A DNA stretch of 64,000 nt from Mycolicibacterium moriokaense (GCF_010726085.1 NZ_AP022560.1:2046001-2110000); one strand, 5' to 3'; numbered from the stretch's first letter, positions 18,452-28,380 are shown. Numbers and translations are program-made. Notes: generated from the sequence alone by a model not told the origin.

Positions 18452-18458
18452 GACGGCG

Positions 18459-18587
18459 TCACTTCCCGGATCGGTAGCCCTTGTGCTCGTCGGTGCCCCC
18501 CGACGAAACGAGGACATAGCCGGCACCCGCGAATAGGACCGGGACCATCGCGATCATCCCGAACACCATCGAGGAAAACGCTGTCAT
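18459..18587 (-). CDS. 42-residue single-span membrane protein
   Basis: A short ORF starting at ATG 18587 after GAGGGG. Most of it is one hydrophobic helix (MVFGMIAMVPVLFAGAGYVL) followed by a polar tail ending in HKGYRSGK. It lies 65 bp downstream of the NUDIX gene on the same strand and may be cotranscribed. I do not recognise it; small membrane proteins of this kind are often missed. Confidence 0.55.
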   Translation of the reverse strand: MTAFSSMVFGMIAMVPVLFAGAGYVLVSSGGTDEHKGYRSGK

Positions 18588-18652
18588 CGGGATCACCCCT
18601 CTCGTGCCGGCTCTGTCCTCACTAGTTACAACGGGGTGGGCCGTCGGACGGT

Positions 18653-19195
18653 TCAACGCTGTTGCTCAGACAACAGCAGCAGGGCATATGCCGCGATCGA
18701 CTGGGCGTCGGTGATCTCGCGGTCGCGCATCATCCGCTCGACCTCAGTGCGGTCGAACCACGCGCTATGCATGTCCTGTTCCTCATGCTCGCGGTCGTGT
18801 TCACCCTCGGTGATACCCGTCGCGTGGAAGACCCAGCCGCGTTGGCTGCTCAGACCCGGTGCCAGATCGAGGTGACCGAGCACCGTCAAGGACTCCGCTC
18901 GCAGGCCCGTCTCCTCGCGCAGTTCGCGCTCAGCCAACGCTGTCGGCTCGAGATCCTGCAGGTCCGGGGCCGTGCCCTGGGGAAACTCCCATCGCCGCCG
19001 CCCAAGCGGATAGCGGAACTGCTCGACCAGGTGGAACCGATCGCCGTCCTGCGCGATCACCAGCGCGTACGTTGGCCGGTCGACGACGGTGTAGATGCCG
19101 TTGCTGCCATCGGGGCGACGGATATCGTCCTCACGCAGTGAGAACCAGCTGTTGCGGTAGATCTCGCGCGAAGCGACCGTCTCGATCGAATCCAC
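18653..19195 (-). CDS. NUDIX hydrolase, ADP-ribose pyrophosphatase-like
   Basis: A 180-residue protein with the Nudix box ending in AERELREETGL (about residues 90-100), preceded by WEFPQGTAPD. The segment VEQFRYPLGRRRWEFPQG is typical of ADP-sugar pyrophosphatases. It would cleave ADP-ribose or a related nucleotide sugar, with the box glutamates holding Mg2+. GTG 19195 starts the conserved protein; longer in-frame readings upstream run through the divergent fadD36 and have shadow composition. The start codons are only 21 bp apart, so at least one transcript is probably leaderless. Confidence 0.87.
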   Translation of the reverse strand: MDSIETVASREIYRNSWFSLREDDIRRPDGSNGIYTVVDRPTYALVIAQDGDRFHLVEQFRYPLGRRRWEFPQGTAPDLQDLEPTALAERELREETGLRAESLTVLGHLDLAPGLSSQRGWVFHATGITEGEHDREHEEQDMHSAWFDRTEVERMMRDREITDAQSIAAYALLLLSEQQR

Positions 19196-19216
19196 GCGAC
19201 CAGTATCCTCACGGAC
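19196..19216. promoter_or_regulatory. 21-bp divergent start region, NUDIX gene / fadD36
   Basis: TATCCT (19204-19209) is a TANNNT -10 element 7 nt before the fadD36 GTG. On the other strand GATACT (19202-19207) lies 6 nt before the NUDIX GTG. The two overlap, leaving no room for a leader or ribosome binding site. This suggests overlapping, mutually exclusive leaderless promoters. Confidence 0.5.
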
Positions 19217-20623
19217 GTGCTGCTGTCCTCCTTGAACCCCGCGGCAGTGGCGGCCGGCGCCGACATCGGCGACGCGGTGCGCATCGACGACGCAGTGCTC
19301 AGCCGCAGCGACCTGGTCGGCGGGGGAACCTCCGTCGCCGAGCGAGTGGCGGGCGCGAACCGCGTCGCGGTGCTCGCGACCCCGACCGCCACGACGGTGC
19401 TGGCGGTGACCGGCTGCCTGATCGCCGGTGTGCCCGTCGTCCCGGTGCCCGCCGACGTCGGCGCCGCCGAACGCGCACACATCCTCTCCGATTCCGGCGC
19501 GCAGGCGTGGCTGGGGGAGAAGCCCGAGGACACCGGCGGTCTTGCGCACATCCCCGTCCGGTTGCACGCGCGGTCCTGGCACCGCTACGCCGAACCGCAC
19601 CCCGACTCGACGGCGCTGATCATCTACACCTCGGGCACCACGGGTCCGCCTAAGGGCGTCGTCGTCAGCCGCCGCGCCATCGCCGCGGACATCGACGCAT
19701 TGGCGGCGGCGTGGCAGTGGACGCCGGAGGACACCCTCGTGCACGGCCTGCCGATGTATCACGTGCATGGGTTGGTGCTGGGCCTGCTCGGATCGCTGCG
19801 CATCGGAAATCGCTTCGTACACACCGGCAAACCGAAACCGGACCTCTATGCCGCCGCTGGCGGGACGTTGTACTTCGGCGTTCCGACCGTGTGGTCGCGG
19901 GTGACCGAGAACGCCACAGCGGCTTCAGCGTTGCGCTCCGCGCGCCTGCTGGTGTCCGGAAGCGCCCCGCTGCCCGTTCCGGTTTTCGAGCGGCTGGCCG
20001 AACTGACCGGTCACCGGCCCATTGAACGCTACGGCTCCACGGAGTCGCTGATCACCATCAGCACGCGCGCCGACGGCGAACGGCGTCCGGGATGGGTGGG
20101 GCTGCCGCTGACCGGAGTCGAGACGCGGTTACTCGACGACTCGGGCTCCGAAGTGCCACATGACGGCGAAACCATTGGGCAGCTTCATGTTCGAGGCCCG
20201 ACACTGTTCGACGAATACCTCAACCGGCCCGACGCGACCGCGGAGGTTCTCGATACCGACGGCTGGTATCGCACCGGTGACGTCGCGGTCATCGACGCCG
20301 GCGGCATGCACCGGATCGTCGGCCGCGAATCCGTCGACCTGATCAAGACGGGTGGGTTTCGGGTCGGCGCCGGCGAGATCGAAACCGCACTGCTGGGACA
20401 CGACGGTGTCGCAGAGGCGGCCGTGGTGGGTGTACCGGACGACGATCTGGGCCAGCGCATCGTCGCGTTCGTCGTGGGTGACGCCGATCCGCAAGAACTG
20501 ATCGACTATGTCGCACAAGAGCTTTCGGTGCACAAGCGTCCGCGGGAAGTGCGGGTGGTCGCCAGCCTGCCGCGCAATGCGATGGGCAAGGTGCTGAAGA
20601 AGGAGTTGGCGCAGTGGCACTGA
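19217..20623 (+). CDS. fadD36: acyl-CoA synthetase (FadD36-type)
   Basis: A 468-residue AMP-forming acyl-CoA ligase. The AMP-binding P-loop is IIYTSGTTGPPKG near residues 134-146. GSTESLI, WYRTGDVAVID and GRESVDLIKTGGFRVGAGEIE are the later adenylation motifs, and the C-terminal lysine is in PRNAMGKVLKKEL. It is short for the family and matches the malonyl-CoA/methylmalonyl-CoA synthetase-like FadD36 of mycobacteria by recalled sequence. Substrate is inferred. GTG 19217 has no ribosome binding site and may be leaderless. Its last 10 nt overlap the VOC gene. Confidence 0.9.
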   Translation: MLLSSLNPAAVAAGADIGDAVRIDDAVLSRSDLVGGGTSVAERVAGANRVAVLATPTATTVLAVTGCLIAGVPVVPVPADVGAAERAHILSDSGAQAWLGEKPEDTGGLAHIPVRLHARSWHRYAEPHPDSTALIIYTSGTTGPPKGVVVSRRAIAADIDALAAAWQWTPEDTLVHGLPMYHVHGLVLGLLGSLRIGNRFVHTGKPKPDLYAAAGGTLYFGVPTVWSRVTENATAASALRSARLLVSGSAPLPVPVFERLAELTGHRPIERYGSTESLITISTRADGERRPGWVGLPLTGVETRLLDDSGSEVPHDGETIGQLHVRGPTLFDEYLNRPDATAEVLDTDGWYRTGDVAVIDAGGMHRIVGRESVDLIKTGGFRVGAGEIETALLGHDGVAEAAVVGVPDDDLGQRIVAFVVGDADPQELIDYVAQELSVHKRPREVRVVASLPRNAMGKVLKKELAQWH

Positions 20624-20967
20624 AGTTCGACGAGATCTGTATCGACGCCCACGATGCCACAGCCTTGGGTGCCTGGTGGTCGGAGGTGCTGGGCTGGCCG
20701 CATGATGTGGACGACGACGGCGACGTCGTACTGCACGCGCCGCCGGGTGCGGGGGTGAACTGGATATTCATCTCGGTACCCGACGATAAGGTGGTCAAGA
20801 ACCGCATCCACCTCGATTTCCGGCCCGACGACCAGCAGACGGAGGTGGACCGAGTGCTGGCCATGGGCGCGCGTCGCGTCGACATCGGTCAAACCGGTGA
20901 CGAGAGTTGGGTTGTGCTGGCTGATCCGGAGGGCAACGAATTCTGCATACTCGCCGCCGAGGACTGA
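20614..20967 (+). CDS. VOC (glyoxalase/bleomycin-resistance fold) protein
   Basis: A 117-residue single VOC unit: FDEICIDAHDATALGAWWSEVLGWP at the N-terminus, NRIHLDFRPDD in the middle and [13 protein letters not shown] at the end. Metal-ligand-like residues sit at the expected places (D/H near 11, H near 68, E near 111). VOC proteins range from lyases to binding proteins, so no reaction is assigned. GTG 20614 lies inside the 3' end of fadD36. Its own 3' end overlaps the start region of the next lipoprotein gene. Confidence 0.87.
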   Translation: MALKFDEICIDAHDATALGAWWSEVLGWPHDVDDDGDVVLHAPPGAGVNWIFISVPDDKVVKNRIHLDFRPDDQQTEVDRVLAMGARRVDIGQTGDESWVVLADPEGNEFCILAAED

Positions 20968-21518
20968 CCGCGGCGCTCCTTCTGCTGGCCGTCGCCGCCT
21001 GCGACGCATCGCAACCTCCGCCGCCGTCACCGGACCCACCCGTCGACGTCGCGCCCCTGGGCATCGGGCCAGCAGCCTCCGATACCCTCGGCGGCTGGCT
21101 GCCCGACGGCGTGACCCTCAGCCCGTTCGATGTCGGCAATCCGGTCGTCGGATGGCTGGATCCGGCGCTGCTGAACGCGATCCAGCGGGCATCGAAGAAG
21201 GCCGAAGCCGACGGAGTCGACATCCGGATCAACTCGGGATGGCGGTCGCAAGGGTTTCAGCAGCGGTTGTTCGACGACGGCGTCCGCACATACGGAAGCG
21301 TCGACGCGGCAAGGAAATTGGTCGCCTCACCCGAGACGTCGATGCATGTGCAGGGCAGAGCCGTGGACATCGCACCCGTCGAGGCCGACAGGTGGCTGAT
21401 CGCCAACGGCAGGCAGTTCGGGTTGTGCCAGATCTTCGCGAACGAGATATGGCATTTCGAGCTGGCGGTCGACGAGCGCGGGCAGTGTCCGCCGCTGAAG
21501 CCGAACGCGACGGGCTAG
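20943..21518 (+). CDS. VanY-family D,D-carboxypeptidase lipoprotein, non-ATG/GTG start
   Basis: The catalytic domain is a peptidase M15/VanY type: [13 protein letters not shown] carries the SxHxxGxAxD zinc site, and EIWHFEL the ExWHxE site. It trims D-Ala-D-Ala stems outside the membrane. A GTG at 21111 would leave it without export. Upstream in the same frame lies [19 protein letters not shown], an n-region with three arginines, a hydrophobic core and a lipobox with Cys at 21000-21002. The only usable start is CTG 20943, 9 nt after GGAGGG (20928-20933), or ATT 20940. CTG 20964, overlapping the VOC stop, is less likely. The product is 191 residues. Confidence 0.78.
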   Translation: MHTRRRGLTAALLLLAVAACDASQPPPPSPDPPVDVAPLGIGPAASDTLGGWLPDGVTLSPFDVGNPVVGWLDPALLNAIQRASKKAEADGVDIRINSGWRSQGFQQRLFDDGVRTYGSVDAARKLVASPETSMHVQGRAVDIAPVEADRWLIANGRQFGLCQIFANEIWHFELAVDERGQCPPLKPNATG

Positions 21519-22459
21519 TTGGCGTGCAGCGCCTCGTTGAGCGTGATGCCGGTGCCGTCGCGCTTGACGACCTCCACGGCGCCGGTCACCGAATTGCGCC
21601 GGAACAGAAGGTTGTTCGCGCCTGAGAGCTCGCGCGCCTTGACCGTCTTACCGTCGGCGGTCTGCACCTTGGTGCCCGCGGTGACGTAGAGGCCTGCCTC
21701 GACGACGCAGTCGTCACCGAGTGAGATGCCCAGTCCGGCGTTCGCGCCGAGCAGGCAGCGTTTGCCCACCGAGATCACCTCTGTGCCACCGCCGGAAAGC
21801 GTTCCCATGATCGACGCGCCGCCACCGACGTCGGATCCGTCGTCGACGACGACGCCCGCCGAGATGCGGCCTTCCACCATCGAACTGCCCAGTGTCCCCG
21901 CGTTGAAGTTCACGAAGCCCTCGTGCATCACGGTCGTCCCCGCGGCCAGATGCGCACCCAGGCGGACACGGTCGGCGTCGGCGACGCGCACACCCGACGG
22001 CAGGACGTAGTCCACCATGCGCGGGAACTTGTCGACGCCGTAGACGGTCACCGGACCGCGCCTGCGCAGCCGCGCCCGCACGGTCTCGAAGCCCTCGACC
22101 GCGCACGGCCCGTGGTTGGTCCACACGACATTGGTCAGCACGCCGAAGAAGCCGTCAGCATTCAGACCGTGTGGCGGCACCAGTCGATGCGACAACAGGT
22201 GCAGCCGCAGATACGCGTCGTACGCGTCGGTGGTCTTGTCGTCCAGCGATGAGATGACCGTGCGGACCGCGACCGTCTCGACCCCGCGGTCCTCGTCCGG
22301 CCCGGTCAGCGCACGTAAATCCTCGGGAACGTCGGCGTCGGACAGCCGTGTGGTGCCCGACGGGCCGTCGGCACCCAGCTCGGGCGCCGGGAACCAGGTG
22401 TCGAGCACGGACCCGTCGGCGGCGATGGTCGCCACGCCGATACCTGCAGCAGAAGTCAC
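21515..22459 (-). CDS. dapD: 2,3,4,5-tetrahydropyridine-2,6-dicarboxylate N-succinyltransferase
   Basis: A 314-residue enzyme that puts succinyl from succinyl-CoA onto tetrahydrodipicolinate, the step before DapC. The C-terminal left-handed beta-helix is visible as hexapeptide-like runs: [35 protein letters not shown] and [17 protein letters not shown] 22459 is chosen because it opens the conserved [23 protein letters not shown]; an ATG at 22510 would add 17 poorly conserved residues. The stop overlaps the convergent lipoprotein stop by 4 bp (CTAG). In mycobacteria dapE normally sits close by (recalled); here an IS element lies between them. Confidence 0.94.
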   Translation of the reverse strand: MTSAAGIGVATIAADGSVLDTWFPAPELGADGPSGTTRLSDADVPEDLRALTGPDEDRGVETVAVRTVISSLDDKTTDAYDAYLRLHLLSHRLVPPHGLNADGFFGVLTNVVWTNHGPCAVEGFETVRARLRRRGPVTVYGVDKFPRMVDYVLPSGVRVADADRVRLGAHLAAGTTVMHEGFVNFNAGTLGSSMVEGRISAGVVVDDGSDVGGGASIMGTLSGGGTEVISVGKRCLLGANAGLGISLGDDCVVEAGLYVTAGTKVQTADGKTVKARELSGANNLLFRRNSVTGAVEVVKRDGTGITLNEALHAN

Positions 22460-22482
22460 GTTGGTAGAGGCTACTTCCCCTC

Positions 22483-22533
22483 GCGAGCAGACGGTAAAGT
22501 CCCCCGACACGCCGGACCGAGGGGCCCTTTGTG
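22483..22533. repeat. palindromic intergenic element, GCGAGCAG family, copy 2
   Basis: GCGAGCAGACG, then TAAAGTCCCCCGACACGCC, repeats most of the left half of the element at 10728. The right half (GAGGGGCCCTTT) still pairs with the AAAGTCCCC arm, but the outer CTGCTCGC arm is missing. The copy lies between the dapD start and the IS element. Confidence 0.55.
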
Positions 22534-22795
22534 TCTCAGTGTCAGTGTTGTGGTTGCCGGGGTTTACGGCGTGCCTGCAGGGCAGGGCCGTGATGCGGTG
22601 GTTGGTTCCGTTTCACCTGGTGTTTGGCTCCCTTTGTGTCTGCTGCCTTCGGGTTGGCTTGGAGCAGTAGTGCCGGCACTAGGTGAGACGGACCGACCGG
22701 CGTGACTTGATAGGAGCGTGGCATCGCCCCGACTGAGATGTGTCAACCGGCCGGTCCAACCTCAACACCTATCCGAAGTGAAGGAGGCAACCACC
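22534..22795 (+). ncRNA. candidate bridge-RNA region of the IS110 element
   Basis: These 262 bp upstream of the transposase have no ORF of note and hold several strong inverted repeats. They include a perfect 14-nt palindrome at 22668-22681 (TAGTGCCGGCACTA), a perfect 10-nt one at 22746-22755 (ACCGGCCGGT), and CTGCT/AGCAG arms around 22640-22667. IS110-group elements are now known to encode a structured RNA here whose loops pair with target and donor DNA. Position and structure fit; guide loops were not identified. Confidence 0.45.
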
Positions 22796-23851
22796 ATGGT
22801 TGTTGTTGGAGTCGATGTACACAAGCGCAGTCACACCTTCGTCGCCGTCGACGAGGTCGGCTGCAGGCTGGGCGAGATGACTGTGAAGGCGACCACCGAC
22901 GGTCACCGCGCGGCGGTCATGTGGGCCCACGACCGATTCGGTCCCGCACTGAAATGGGGTATCGAGGACTGCCGCAACATGTCGGCGCGGCTGGAACGTG
23001 ACCTGCTCGACGCCGATCAGTGCGTGGTGCGGGTCCCGACGAAGCTGATGGCTGCGACCCGCAAGTCGGCGCGTACCCGCGGCAAGTCCGACCCGATCGA
23101 CGCCGAAGCCGTGGCGCGGGCGGTGCTGCGCGAACCCGACCTGCCGGTGGCCTCCCACGACGAGGTGTCACGCGAGCTGAAGTTGCTCACCGATCGCCGC
23201 GATGTGCTTGTCGCCCAACGCACCTCGGCGATCAACCGGCTGCGCTGGAACGTCCACGAACTCGACCCGGGACGCGAACCGGCGCCGCGCAAACTCACCG
23301 CCGCCGTTCATCAGCAGGCGCTGCACGTGTGGCTGGACGCGGTGCCCGGACTGGTCGCCGAACTGGCCCGCGCCGAACTCGACGACGTCATCCGACTGTG
23401 CGCCGAGATCGCCGCCCTGGCCCGGCGCATCGGCGAGCGAGTCCACAAGGTCGCTCCCAGACTGCTGGCCATCCCGGGCTGCGCCGAGCTGACCGCGGCC
23501 AAGCTCCTCGGCGAGGCCGCCGCCATCACCCGGTTCAAAAGCGAGGCGGCCTTCGCCGCCCACGCCGGCGTGGCACCGATCCCAGTGTGGTCAGGTGAAA
23601 CCGCCGGGCAGATGCGGTTGAGCCGCTCGGGCAACCGACAGCTCAACAGCGCCATCCACCGCATCGCGCTCACACAGATCCGGATGCCCGACAGTCCCGG
23701 CCACGGTTACTACAACCGCCTGATCAGTCAGAGCAAGACCAGCCGCCGCGCACGACGCTGCGTCAATCGCCGCATCGCCCGAGTCGTCTACCGCGCTATG
23801 CTCACCGACCACAACACCCGCCAAACGCCAATACAAACAACCGCCGCTTGA
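22796..23851 (+). CDS. IS110-family DEDD transposase/recombinase
   Basis: A 351-residue recombinase. The N-terminal RuvC-like domain carries the DEDD tetrad as D7 (VGVDVHK), E57 (GIEDC), D99 and D102 (KSDPIDA). The C-terminal Tnp domain has IPGCAELTAAKLLGE and GETAGQMRLSRSGNRQLNSAIHRIA, which includes the catalytic serine region. It cuts and rejoins DNA guided by the element's RNA. ATG 22796 follows AAGGAGG at 7 nt; an earlier GTG reading is shadow sequence. The gene appears intact, with no frameshift, so the element may still be active. Confidence 0.93.
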   Translation: MVVVGVDVHKRSHTFVAVDEVGCRLGEMTVKATTDGHRAAVMWAHDRFGPALKWGIEDCRNMSARLERDLLDADQCVVRVPTKLMAATRKSARTRGKSDPIDAEAVARAVLREPDLPVASHDEVSRELKLLTDRRDVLVAQRTSAINRLRWNVHELDPGREPAPRKLTAAVHQQALHVWLDAVPGLVAELARAELDDVIRLCAEIAALARRIGERVHKVAPRLLAIPGCAELTAAKLLGEAAAITRFKSEAAFAAHAGVAPIPVWSGETAGQMRLSRSGNRQLNSAIHRIALTQIRMPDSPGHGYYNRLISQSKTSRRARRCVNRRIARVVYRAMLTDHNTRQTPIQTTAA

Positions 23852-23910
23852 CATAGGAGCTATTGTTCGCCCTGTCTTTATCTGCAGCGCCACCGGCTAA
23901 CCTCGACATC

Positions 23911-24978
23911 GTGGCCCTCGATCTGCGCAGCGACCCCGTCGCCCTGACCGCGGCGCTGGTTGACATCCCCAGCGAGTCGCGTGACGAGCGACGCATCGCC
24001 GACGAGATCGAAACCGCCCTGCGTGATCAGACCACCGGGTTCGAGATCGTGCGCAACGGCGATGCCGTGCTGGCGCGCACCAAACTCGGCCGGCCGTCGC
24101 GCGTGCTGCTCGCCGGCCACATCGACACCGTCCCCGTCGCCGACAATCTGCCGAGCCGCCTGGCCGACGGCCAGTTGCACGGCTGCGGCACGTCGGACAT
24201 GAAATCGGGCGACGCGGTCTTCCTGCACCTGGCCGCGACGGTGGCCGAACCGGTACACGACATCACGCTGGTGATGTACGACTGCGAGGAGATCGAGGCC
24301 TCCGCCAACGGTCTCGGCCGCATCGAACTCGAACTGCCCGAGTGGTTGCAGGCAGACGTCGCCATCCTCGGCGAGCCGTCCGGCGGCTACATCGAGGCCG
24401 GCTGTCAGGGCACGCTGCGCGTGGTGGTGAGCGCCTCGGGAACGCGGGCGCACTCCGCGCGATCCTGGTTGGGCGACAACGCAATCCACAAACTCGGCGC
24501 TGTGTTGGACCGCCTGGCGTCGTATCAGGCGCGCAGTGTCGAGATCGACGGGTGCACCTACCGCGAGGGGTTGTCCGCCGTCCGCATCGACGGCGGGATC
24601 GCAGGCAACGTGATACCCGACGCCGCTTCGTTGACGGTCAATTTCCGCTTCGCGCCCGACCGCACCGTCGAAGAGGCCACCAAGCATGTGTACGAGGTGT
24701 TCGACGGGCTCGATGTCGAGATCGAGCTGACCGATTCGGCGGGCGGTGCGCTGCCGGGTCTGACGGCCCCCGCCGCCGCGGCACTCGTCGAGGCCGCCGG
24801 GGGACAGGTGCGGGCGAAGTACGGCTGGACCGACGTCGCGCGGTTCGCAGCGCTGGGCATCCCCGCGGTCAACTACGGGCCCGGCGATCCGAACCTGGCC
24901 CACCGCGTCGACGAGCGGGTGGACACCGCGGCCATCACCGCCGCCACGGACATGCTGCGGAGATATTTAACCGGTTGA
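23911..24978 (+). CDS. dapE: succinyl-diaminopimelate desuccinylase
   Basis: A 355-residue M20-family zinc hydrolase that releases succinate to give LL-diaminopimelate. Metal and catalytic motifs are [10 protein letters not shown] (H and D), [14 protein letters not shown] (D bridging the zincs), YDCEEIE (E general base and ligand), ILGEPS and a C-terminal [16 protein letters not shown] 23911 starts the conserved [15 protein letters not shown]; in-frame codons before it (from 23863) belong to the IS right end. No ribosome binding site is clear, so transcription may start at or near this GTG. Confidence 0.94.
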   Translation: MALDLRSDPVALTAALVDIPSESRDERRIADEIETALRDQTTGFEIVRNGDAVLARTKLGRPSRVLLAGHIDTVPVADNLPSRLADGQLHGCGTSDMKSGDAVFLHLAATVAEPVHDITLVMYDCEEIEASANGLGRIELELPEWLQADVAILGEPSGGYIEAGCQGTLRVVVSASGTRAHSARSWLGDNAIHKLGAVLDRLASYQARSVEIDGCTYREGLSAVRIDGGIAGNVIPDAASLTVNFRFAPDRTVEEATKHVYEVFDGLDVEIELTDSAGGALPGLTAPAAAALVEAAGGQVRAKYGWTDVARFAALGIPAVNYGPGDPNLAHRVDERVDTAAITAATDMLRRYLTG

Positions 24979-25056
24979 CCGGATCCGTACGCTGGAAGCA
25001 TGCGGTGAGACAACGACTCCGGTATCCAGTCGTTTCTGTCATGAGAGTTCTCCCGC
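24979..25056 (+). promoter_or_regulatory. structured leader of the ABC-F gene with a two-codon ORF
   Basis: TACGCT (24988-24993) is a TANNNT -10 element exactly 6 nt before ATG CGG TGA (25000-25008), a two-codon ORF that could begin a leaderless mRNA. Then AACGACT and AGTCGTT form a 7-bp stem with a 9-nt loop at about 25011-25033, before the ABC-F start at 25057. An AT-rich patch, GATATTTAA, lies upstream near 24962-24970. The arrangement resembles attenuation leaders of antibiotic-inducible genes. Confidence 0.4.
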
Positions 25057-26664
<1,608 letters not shown>

Positions 26665-26720
26665 TCAGCGCCGATTTTGGCGAACGGACAGCTACCGAGA
26701 CCACGGTAGGTTTGATCCCT

Positions 26721-27821
26721 ATGGCTATCGAGCCCGACTCCAGCCCGTACGGGTCGCAGACGGTGACCGGCCCGGGCTGGCCGAACGTCGACGAGGAGGC
26801 CTTGGCGGCGGCGGCCGGCACCTACGAGGCGCTGGCCACCAAGCTGACCGGCACGGTGGTGCCGCAGCAGCAGAGCCAATTGATGCAGCTCACCGAGGTC
26901 TGGGAGGGCTCCGGGTCGCTGGCTGCGGCGGGTGAGGCGACGACGATCATCGGCGGCCACGAGGCCAACGCCGCGCACGCCGCCGCGATCGCGGCGAAGC
27001 TGCGCACGATGGAGGCCACGGTCGTGAAGACGAAGCTGCTGGCCAACACGATCGCGCAAGAGGTGCAGCACGAATGCGAAGCCATTGCCGCGATGCCCTT
27101 CGGCAACGCCCAGGCGCTGGTGCAGAGCCGGATCAAGATGGGCCTGTCGCAGAACATGGCCAATGTGGGCGCCAATACGGCCGAGCTGGCGAACACCCTC
27201 GGGGTGCCGCCCAGCCTGCCCCTGCCCGGCGCCCCGCAGATATCCGGTGCCAAACAGGCCGAGGAGTCCAGTGAGGAAGCCGGCCGGGGGTCGGATCAGG
27301 CGATGCAGATGCTGAGCCAGCTGGGGTCGATGGCAGGTCAGCTCCCGCAGCTGCTGATGCAGATACCTCAGCAGATGACCCAGCCGCTGCAGCAGCTATC
27401 CCAACCTTTGCAGCAGCTGACCTCGATGTTCGGTCAAGGTGGCAAGGCGGATTCGATGATGGGCATGCCGTTTTCGGCGTTCTCGAATCATCCGCTGGCG
27501 GGTGGAGGCGGTGCGGGCGTCGGGTCCGGCATGGTGCGCGCGGCATCGCTGCCCGGTTCGGGAGGGGTGCCGTCGCAGACGCCGTTGATGGCGAATCTGG
27601 TGGGCAGCAAGGCGGTCTCGACCGCGCCGGCGGAGGGTGCGCATGCCGGTAGCAGCGCGGTTGGCGGCGTCGCACCGATGGCGGCGGGGGCCGGTATGGG
27701 CGGTATGGGTCCGATGATGGGCGGTGTGCGCGGGGAGAGTGGTGGCACCACGGCGGGGCTGGCAGTTCCCGCGCCGCTCGATAACGACCTCGACGAGGAC
27801 GACGCCGACGATGAGTGGTAG
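26721..27821 (+). CDS. possible type VII secretion substrate, PPE/EspA-like
   Basis: A 366-residue protein. Residues 25-150 are helical with a WEG turn at 61-63 (LTEVWEGSGSLAAAG), like the WxG of WXG100/PPE proteins, and alanine-rich helices on both sides. The C-terminal half is Gln/Met/Pro-rich, then glycine-rich low complexity (AAGAGMGGMGPMMGG), ending in an acidic tail. ATG 26721 is chosen because sequence before it is shadow of the ABC-F gene. The next gene overlaps by 11 nt, as in PE/PPE or EspC/EspA-like pairs. I do not recognise a named orthologue; secretion is inferred. Confidence 0.65.
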   Translation: MAIEPDSSPYGSQTVTGPGWPNVDEEALAAAAGTYEALATKLTGTVVPQQQSQLMQLTEVWEGSGSLAAAGEATTIIGGHEANAAHAAAIAAKLRTMEATVVKTKLLANTIAQEVQHECEAIAAMPFGNAQALVQSRIKMGLSQNMANVGANTAELANTLGVPPSLPLPGAPQISGAKQAEESSEEAGRGSDQAMQMLSQLGSMAGQLPQLLMQIPQQMTQPLQQLSQPLQQLTSMFGQGGKADSMMGMPFSAFSNHPLAGGGGAGVGSGMVRAASLPGSGGVPSQTPLMANLVGSKAVSTAPAEGAHAGSSAVGGVAPMAAGAGMGGMGPMMGGVRGESGGTTAGLAVPAPLDNDLDEDDADDEW

Positions 27822-28380
27822 CCCGCTGAAAAAGCCGGAGGGCATCGGCTGGAACGCTGCCTCGATCGAATTGCCGGAAATGCCAATGCTTCCCGCGGGT
27901 CCGGATGCCATGAGCGCGACGATCTCCGCCGTACTTGCGACACTGGCCGCCCAGTTGACCGCCAACGTCGCCGCGCTGTCGGCCAAGGAGCACACGTACT
28001 CGGGCAAGTTGGGCGTCGCGCAGGCGGCGTACCAGAACTCCGATGACGTCGCATCGCAGTCGGTGGGTCAGGTCGTCGGCATGCTCGGCAAGCTCGGTGA
28101 GCAAGCGGGCCAGATGGCAGGCGCGCCCTCGCAGGCCGCTCAAGGCGGGTCGGGCGTGTTCGGGTCGCTGATCGGGCAGGCGATGAAGGCCGCGCAGGGC
28201 GGCGGTGCGCCGGTTCCGGCGGGACCGGGACAGGCTGGGGGGCACCCGCTGCGTGAGCCGGTGGAAGAGCACGACGAGCAGGAACCGCTGGCGCGTGCCG
28301 ACGAGAGCCGGCCCGATGCGGGCCCGGCGCCCGTCACACCGCCTGAGCGGGACGACGAGGATCTCGGCCGTCGGCTGTAG
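27811..28380 (+). CDS. possible EspC/PE-like partner with YxxxD motif
   Basis: A 189-residue protein. Two alanine-rich helices (about residues 34-58 and 62-80) are followed by Y74-QNS-D78, the YxxxD/E general secretion signal of ESX substrates. The rest is glycine- then proline/acidic-rich and disordered. It overlaps the upstream PPE/EspA-like gene by 11 nt, so the two products may form a secreted heterodimer. Its TAG stop touches the convergent gene's stop with no base between (TAGCTA at 28378-28383). Family placement is inference from the motif and the layout. Confidence 0.62.
   Translation: MSGSPLKKPEGIGWNAASIELPEMPMLPAGPDAMSATISAVLATLAAQLTANVAALSAKEHTYSGKLGVAQAAYQNSDDVASQSVGQVVGMLGKLGEQAGQMAGAPSQAAQGGSGVFGSLIGQAMKAAQGGGAPVPAGPGQAGGHPLREPVEEHDEQEPLARADESRPDAGPAPVTPPERDDEDLGRRL

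Larger units (their letters stand above)
22534..23865 (+). mobile_element. IS110-family insertion sequence between dapD and dapE
   Basis: The element consists of a long non-coding left part, one transposase gene (22796-23851) and a very short right part before dapE. This is the layout of the IS110 group proper, which makes no terminal inverted repeats and often no target duplication. The ends are therefore estimates. A shared motif flanks the gene: CTTGATAGGAGC at 22706-22717 and CTTGACATAGGAGC at 23847-23860. It separates two lysine-pathway genes without breaking either. Confidence 0.65.

Noticed and set aside
24962..24980. WhiB7-type promoter (AT-rich patch before TTGACC) for the ABC-F gene
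   Set aside because: No -10 element lies 16-19 bp after TTGACC, so the claim was reduced to a mention of the AT-rich patch.
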